In this document: in pieces, positions 6,515 through 9,284 of the stretch | Layout: each line of letters opens with the position of its first letter | Numbering within the stretch: the stretch's first letter is position 1 | DNA from: an uncultured Microcoleaceae cyanobacterium | GTDB taxonomy: Bacteria > Cyanobacteriota > Cyanobacteriia > Cyanobacteriales > Microcoleaceae | Assembly: GCA_938083405.1 (NCBI GenBank) | Contig: CALKCV010000576.1 | Location: 1 to 9,284, forward strand | Length of the DNA: 9,284 nt | Direction: 5' to 3' | Notes under the pieces: generated by a model | Database searches by the model: none | Seen by the model: the letters and a program-made list of their open reading frames with translations, nothing else | What the model was told of the DNA's origin: nothing | Program-made: the position numbers and the translations under genes

Positions 6515-6580
6515 TGGCCCTAGAAAGTCGGTCAAGAAACCGGGTTTCTGAGAATACTTGACCGATCCGCCCTGGCCCTA
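6515..6580. repeat. Small palindromic repeat element with flanking direct repeats
   Basis: AGAAACC-G-GGTTTCT (6535-6549) is a perfect inverted repeat. It is nested in a wider one, CGGTCAAG (6529-6536) with CTTGACCG (6557-6564). The unit is bracketed by direct copies of TGGCCCTA (6515-6522 and 6573-6580). From memory, the AGAAACCGGGTTTCT core recurs in intergenic DNA of many filamentous cyanobacteria. The flanking copies could be an insertion footprint, but an 8-bp match is not decisive. Confidence 0.6.
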
Positions 6581-6587
6581 ATGGCAC

Positions 6588-6616
6588 TTGACAAGACGAC
6601 TAAAATCTTGTATTAT
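6588..6616 (+). promoter_or_regulatory. Near-consensus sigma70-type promoter
   Basis: TTGACA (6588-6593), a 17-nt spacer and TATTAT (6611-6616) make the best promoter match in the window. Transcription would start near 6623, giving a leader of about 50 nt before the ATG at 6672. It should drive the 116-residue protein strongly and constitutively. Confidence 0.75.
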
Positions 6617-6671
6617 TTGTAGTATTTAACTTTAAGAAAAGTTAAGCAAGTTTCAACAGGAGGCGAGTTCC

Positions 6672-7022
6672 ATGTTAGAGCAAGACAAGAACAAAGAAAA
6701 AGTTGTCAAACTGGGAGAATCCGTATTAGCGCGCACTCAACTTAAAGATGCTTACATTCCGGCATTGCGAGCGGGATTTGCCGGCTACCCAGTAAACCCT
6801 CGTTGGAGTGGGGTGAAATTCTATGCTTGGAAGAAAGGACGGCAGTGGCGGCAGGCTTTATCCCGTGGAGAAATGGTCGTGCGATCGAGGGATTCAATGT
6901 TAGTAGCGATCGATGAAGTCCCAGAAGTTACCTCGGATGGCAATTCACAACAATGGGACGGCCCTACCACAACGTCCAATTTTGACAGTTACCAACTTAA
7001 GCAACCTCAGTTGACAGTTTAG
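6672..7022 (+). CDS. Conserved cyanobacterial protein of unknown function, 116 residues
   Basis: I do not recognise a named domain, but the central block resembles, from memory, hypothetical proteins found across cyanobacteria. Residues 1-80 look folded: a charged helix at the start, then DAYIPALRAGFAGYPVNPRWS (26-46), an aromatic and basic stretch FYAWKKGRQWRQALSRGE (50-67), and a hydrophobic strand MLVAID. Residues 85-116 are Ser/Thr/Gln/Asn-rich and probably disordered. There is no signal peptide, membrane segment or cysteine, and the folded part is basic. Expression signals are strong: a near-consensus promoter, a perfect AGGAGG at 6658-6663 placed 8 nt before the ATG, and a long terminator hairpin after the stop. 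It is thus a monocistronic, probably abundant protein. Divergent neighbour: the deacetylase. Confidence 0.8.
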   Translation: MLEQDKNKEKVVKLGESVLARTQLKDAYIPALRAGFAGYPVNPRWSGVKFYAWKKGRQWRQALSRGEMVVRSRDSMLVAIDEVPEVTSDGNSQQWDGPTTTSNFDSYQLKQPQLTV

Positions 7023-7048
7023 CTTCTCTATGGTAAAGCTGTCTGACG

Positions 7049-7120
7049 AAAGGCGAGTTTACGAATATCTTAGGGTTTTCTCGATCTGCTTTTAATCCTA
7101 ATATTTGTAAGCTCGCTTTT
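7049..7120 (+). terminator. Long hairpin terminator of the 116-residue protein gene
   Basis: Arms 7049-7074 and 7097-7120 form 24 base pairs as RNA, three of them G-U, with one 2-nt bulge (7069-7070) and a 22-nt loop. The right arm ends in CTCGCTTTT. The G-U pairs stabilise only the plus-strand transcript, which supports action in that direction. It lies 27 bp after the stop and separates this gene from the DUF1824 gene. Confidence 0.72.
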
Positions 7121-7152
7121 ATCGATGCATCAACTTAACAAAACAGCAATAT

Positions 7153-7578
7153 ATGTCCAATCAAAACTCAAATAACCTAACCGTTGAAGAAGCAGAAAAA
7201 ATTCTTAATAAATTTACTTGTCTCAATATTCAATCCATTCCTTCTCCAGAAGAAAAAAGCAGGACTCAGTACGCATTATTGCTCTTAACAAGATCGTCAG
7301 ATTACCAAATGCTAGGAGTCTGCGCTAATTCGGTAAAGGAAGGTTTGTCGGCTTTAACACCCTATTTAGAAGCAATCGGCTACAATACAACTATTTTATA
7401 CGATTCTGCTTTTCAAATCGAAGGCCCTGTTTATATCAAATTCAATGGCAAAAGAGAATCTTATCATGTAGATTCCTATACCGGAGAATATCGAGGTGTA
7501 TTAGTTTCTTGCCAATCGGAGGATGGGGAAGGTGTGAATGGAACCTACGGTTATTTGCCTCTGGATTTATTTAGTTAA
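7153..7578 (+). CDS. DUF1824 family protein
   Basis: This 141-residue soluble protein matches the cyanobacterial DUF1824 family. It has a helical start (TVEEAEKILNKF, 10-21), the strand segment YALLLLTRSSDYQMLGVCANS (40-60), and the conserved C-terminal half VYIKFNGKRESYHVDSYTGEYRGVLVSCQSE (93-123), ending in GYLPLDLF. There is no signal peptide or membrane segment. The function is unknown; structures of family members exist but, to my knowledge, no activity is assigned. The ATG has no Shine-Dalgarno sequence and no clear promoter is visible, although the preceding terminator implies a separate transcript. It converges on glgA with a 70-bp gap. From memory this neighbourhood recurs in cyanobacteria, so a link to glycogen metabolism is possible but inferred. 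Confidence 0.85.
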   Translation: MSNQNSNNLTVEEAEKILNKFTCLNIQSIPSPEEKSRTQYALLLLTRSSDYQMLGVCANSVKEGLSALTPYLEAIGYNTTILYDSAFQIEGPVYIKFNGKRESYHVDSYTGEYRGVLVSCQSEDGEGVNGTYGYLPLDLFS

Positions 7579-7588
7579 AAAAGCAAAA

Positions 7589-7618
7589 AAAGTCAAAAGT
7601 TTTTTAACTTTTGACTTT
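7589..7618 (-). terminator. Intrinsic terminator of glgA, shared with DUF1824 gene
   Basis: Arms 7589-7601 and 7606-7618 are 13-bp perfect inverted copies (AAAGTCAAAAGTT) around a TTTT loop. Read on the minus strand, the stem is followed by a T run (complement of A at 7584-7588 and on), a standard intrinsic terminator for glgA. On the plus strand the T tract is only the three at the stem base, so it terminates the DUF1824 transcript less well. Confidence 0.85.
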
Positions 7619-7648
7619 AAATAAACGATTTACCCCAAAGAAAACTAT

Positions 7649-9076
7649 TTATTGAGCCACCTCGGGTTGTTTTTCTTCCTCGGGTTGTTCTGGTTCTTCT
7701 TCGGGCAATCCTAAAAGAGATTTATAGAGCTTAATATACTCTTTACCAGAATTGTCCCAGGTAAAGCTCTCCCTCATGGCACGTTTTTGCAACTCGCTCC
7801 ATTTATCTTTAAAGCGGAAAGCTTCTGCAGCTCGGACCATAGCAGTGAAACAGTCTAGGGGCTCGTAGCGATCGAAACAATAGCCAGTGCCTAGCTCTTG
7901 ATTTGGATCGTGGTAACTAACCGTATCTACTAGACCGCCAGTACGACGAACGATCGGCACGCTACCGTAACGCATGGCTAACATTTGGCTGATACCGCAA
8001 GGCTCAAAGCGACTGGGCATCAAGAAGGCATCGGTCCCTGCATAGATCCTGCGGGACAAGGCATCGTTGTACAATAATTGGACGCTCATGCGACCTGGAT
8101 AGCGGGTGGCTATCTGCCACATTTGAGTTTCGTAGTAGCGATCGCCCGTACCTAACAAAATAAACTGAGAATCGGTATAAGCCATAAACCGATCCAACAC
8201 TTGCAATACCAGATCGATCCCTTTCTGCTCTACCAGTCGCGAGACCAGGCCTATTAAAAAGGTGTTGGTGTTGACTTCAAAGCCTACCTCTTCTTGTAAA
8301 GCGACTTTATTGGCCTTGCGCTTCTCCAAGGCATCCACGCTGTATGTCTGGGCAATATAGCGATCGACTGCCGGGTTGTAAGACTTGGTATCCATGCCAT
8401 TGAGGATCCCGGATAGCTTGCCGCTCACGAAAGAGATCAAACCTTCTAGACGTTCGCCGTAGGCGGGTGTCTGAATTTGACCGGCGTAAGTCGGAGAAAC
8501 GGTAGTCACCCAGTCGGCAAACTGAATGGCAGCGGCCATGGTGTTATGACCCTGCATATACCAAGGACACCAAGTAATCCTTTCTAAATACCAACGCCAC
8601 GGGCCTTGATAGGCTAAGTTGTGAATTGTGAATACGGTTTTAATATCTGGAGTCTCGTGCATCCATACTGGAATCATGCCCGTGTGCCAGTCGTGGCAAT
8701 GAATAATATCTGGCTTCCAGTAGTTCCAGGCAAACTCAGCGGCCCCGTTGGCAAATAAAGTGAACCGCCAGTCTTCGTCCTCTCCATAGTAGATGCGGCG
8801 CGGCGAAAAAGATGGATGGCCAAATAAGTATAAAGGTACGTCGGTTCCAGGCTGAACGGTTTCATAAACCGAAAAGCTTTGGTACATACCATTTCCAGTC
8901 CAGATGGGTTCTTCGGGAATCTCCATCTTATCGGCCAGCATACCGTAGTAAGGCATGAAAATGCGGACATCGTGACCCATTTCTCTTAGCACTTTGGGCA
9001 AAGTACCGACGACATCCCCCATGCCGCCGACTTTTGCTAAAGGTGCGACTTCAGCAGCTACAAACAGAATTCGCAT
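7649..9076 (-). CDS. glgA: Glycogen synthase (ADP-glucose type), GlgA1-like
   Basis: This GT5 enzyme of 475 residues extends alpha-1,4-glucan chains of glycogen using ADP-glucose in the cytosol. The N-terminal MRILFVAAEVAPLAKVGGMGDV holds the KxGG motif (15-18) that contacts the nucleotide sugar. HDWHTGMIP is at 128-136, VSRLVEQKG at 278-286 carries the active-site Arg and Lys, SRFEPCG at 355-361 includes the conserved Glu, and RTGG is at 378-381. Cyanobacteria usually have two isoforms; this sequence resembles, from memory, Synechocystis GlgA1 (Sll0945) far more than GlgA2. The last 18 residues are a Glu/Pro/Gln-rich tail, likely disordered. The ATG has only a weak AGGGA about 14 nt upstream. 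No clear promoter was found. It ends at a strong terminator shared with the convergent DUF1824 gene. Confidence 0.95.
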   Translation of the reverse strand: MRILFVAAEVAPLAKVGGMGDVVGTLPKVLREMGHDVRIFMPYYGMLADKMEIPEEPIWTGNGMYQSFSVYETVQPGTDVPLYLFGHPSFSPRRIYYGEDEDWRFTLFANGAAEFAWNYWKPDIIHCHDWHTGMIPVWMHETPDIKTVFTIHNLAYQGPWRWYLERITWCPWYMQGHNTMAAAIQFADWVTTVSPTYAGQIQTPAYGERLEGLISFVSGKLSGILNGMDTKSYNPAVDRYIAQTYSVDALEKRKANKVALQEEVGFEVNTNTFLIGLVSRLVEQKGIDLVLQVLDRFMAYTDSQFILLGTGDRYYETQMWQIATRYPGRMSVQLLYNDALSRRIYAGTDAFLMPSRFEPCGISQMLAMRYGSVPIVRRTGGLVDTVSYHDPNQELGTGYCFDRYEPLDCFTAMVRAAEAFRFKDKWSELQKRAMRESFTWDNSGKEYIKLYKSLLGLPEEEPEQPEEEKQPEVAQ

Positions 9077-9284
9077 GGTTTATTTGCGTTCCCTAATCAA
9101 TTCTCAATATCGCGATCGTACCAGGCTGAGGACACTTCTTTGCGCTGGATGTCAATTCTGCTTGTTTCTCAAACCTTACTCCGACTCATGGCAAGCACTC
9201 GTACTCCATAAAAGGCAAGAAAACACCTTTTTTCCCGGTCCAGATGGCGAGTACTCAAGAAAAGCCTAAAAAATGTCGGTAGTG
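9077..9284. other. glgA upstream region, no gene seen
   Basis: These 208 bp up to the window edge hold the glgA leader and promoter region. A weak stem AAAAGG/CCTTTT (9210-9215, 9226-9231) with two further T could end a transcript entering from the right on the plus strand. On the minus strand a TTGACA (complement at about 9150-9155) lacks a correctly spaced -10 box. A frame open on the minus strand from the right edge resembles no protein I know. Confidence 0.4.

Noticed and set aside
6375..6587. 71-residue N-terminal extension of the deacetylase frame
   Set aside because: It crosses the AGAAACCGGGTTTCT repeat, reads as non-protein-like sequence, and the internal ATG at 6374 has a Shine-Dalgarno sequence and begins a signal peptide.
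8994..9269. Plus-strand open frame of 91 codons at the right edge
   Set aside because: It overlaps the glgA start on the opposite strand, has unlike composition and no recognisable domain.

Overview
The window looks like chromosomal DNA of a cyanobacterium. The palindrome GCGATCGC (HIP1), a cyanobacterial hallmark, occurs about once per kilobase (starts near 340, 793, 2733, 3093, 3201, 3588, 4478, 4543 and 8138). Several genes belong to families that are typically or exclusively cyanobacterial: a Synechocystis Sll1377-like glucolipid synthase, EbsA, DUF1824, a short DprA-like protein and a GlgA1-type glycogen synthase. Base composition is moderate to AT-rich. Genus cannot be fixed from the sequence alone. 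There are no rRNA or tRNA genes, CRISPR arrays, transposases or phage genes, so this reads as ordinary core and lineage-core genome rather than an accessory island.

Layout. Positions 21-1529 (minus) encode the beta-monoglucosyldiacylglycerol synthase MgdA, which starts thylakoid galactolipid synthesis. A 375-bp divergent spacer with several hairpins separates it from ebsA (1905-2276, plus), a type IV pilus biogenesis factor. Next comes a BioD-like/DRTGG protein related to the N-terminal part of phosphotransacetylase (2408-3484). After a spacer holding a 57-nt hairpin, a two-gene unit encodes a short DprA/SLOG-fold protein (3692-4195, TTG start) and a MAPEG-family membrane protein (4202-4621). 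A YajQ-family nucleotide-binding protein follows (4791-5282). It converges on a secreted polysaccharide deacetylase (5478-6374, minus), and a nested palindrome lies between the two. Divergent from the deacetylase is an uncharacterised 116-residue cyanobacterial protein (6672-7022), with a near-consensus sigma70-type promoter and a long hairpin terminator. A DUF1824 protein (7153-7578) converges on glgA (7649-9076, minus) across a strong A/T-rich terminator.

How the genes fit together. There is no single pathway. Three themes recur: membrane and envelope (glucolipid synthase, MAPEG protein, polysaccharide deacetylase), surface behaviour (EbsA, and YajQ, whose family has been linked to cyclic di-GMP), and carbon storage (GlgA beside DUF1824). 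Most genes appear to be separate transcription units; only the DprA-like/MAPEG pair is clearly an operon. I found no convincing undescribed multi-gene system. The points most worth a second look are the small conserved proteins of unknown function and the unusually rich set of intergenic hairpins, at least three of which resemble small dispersed palindromic repeats.
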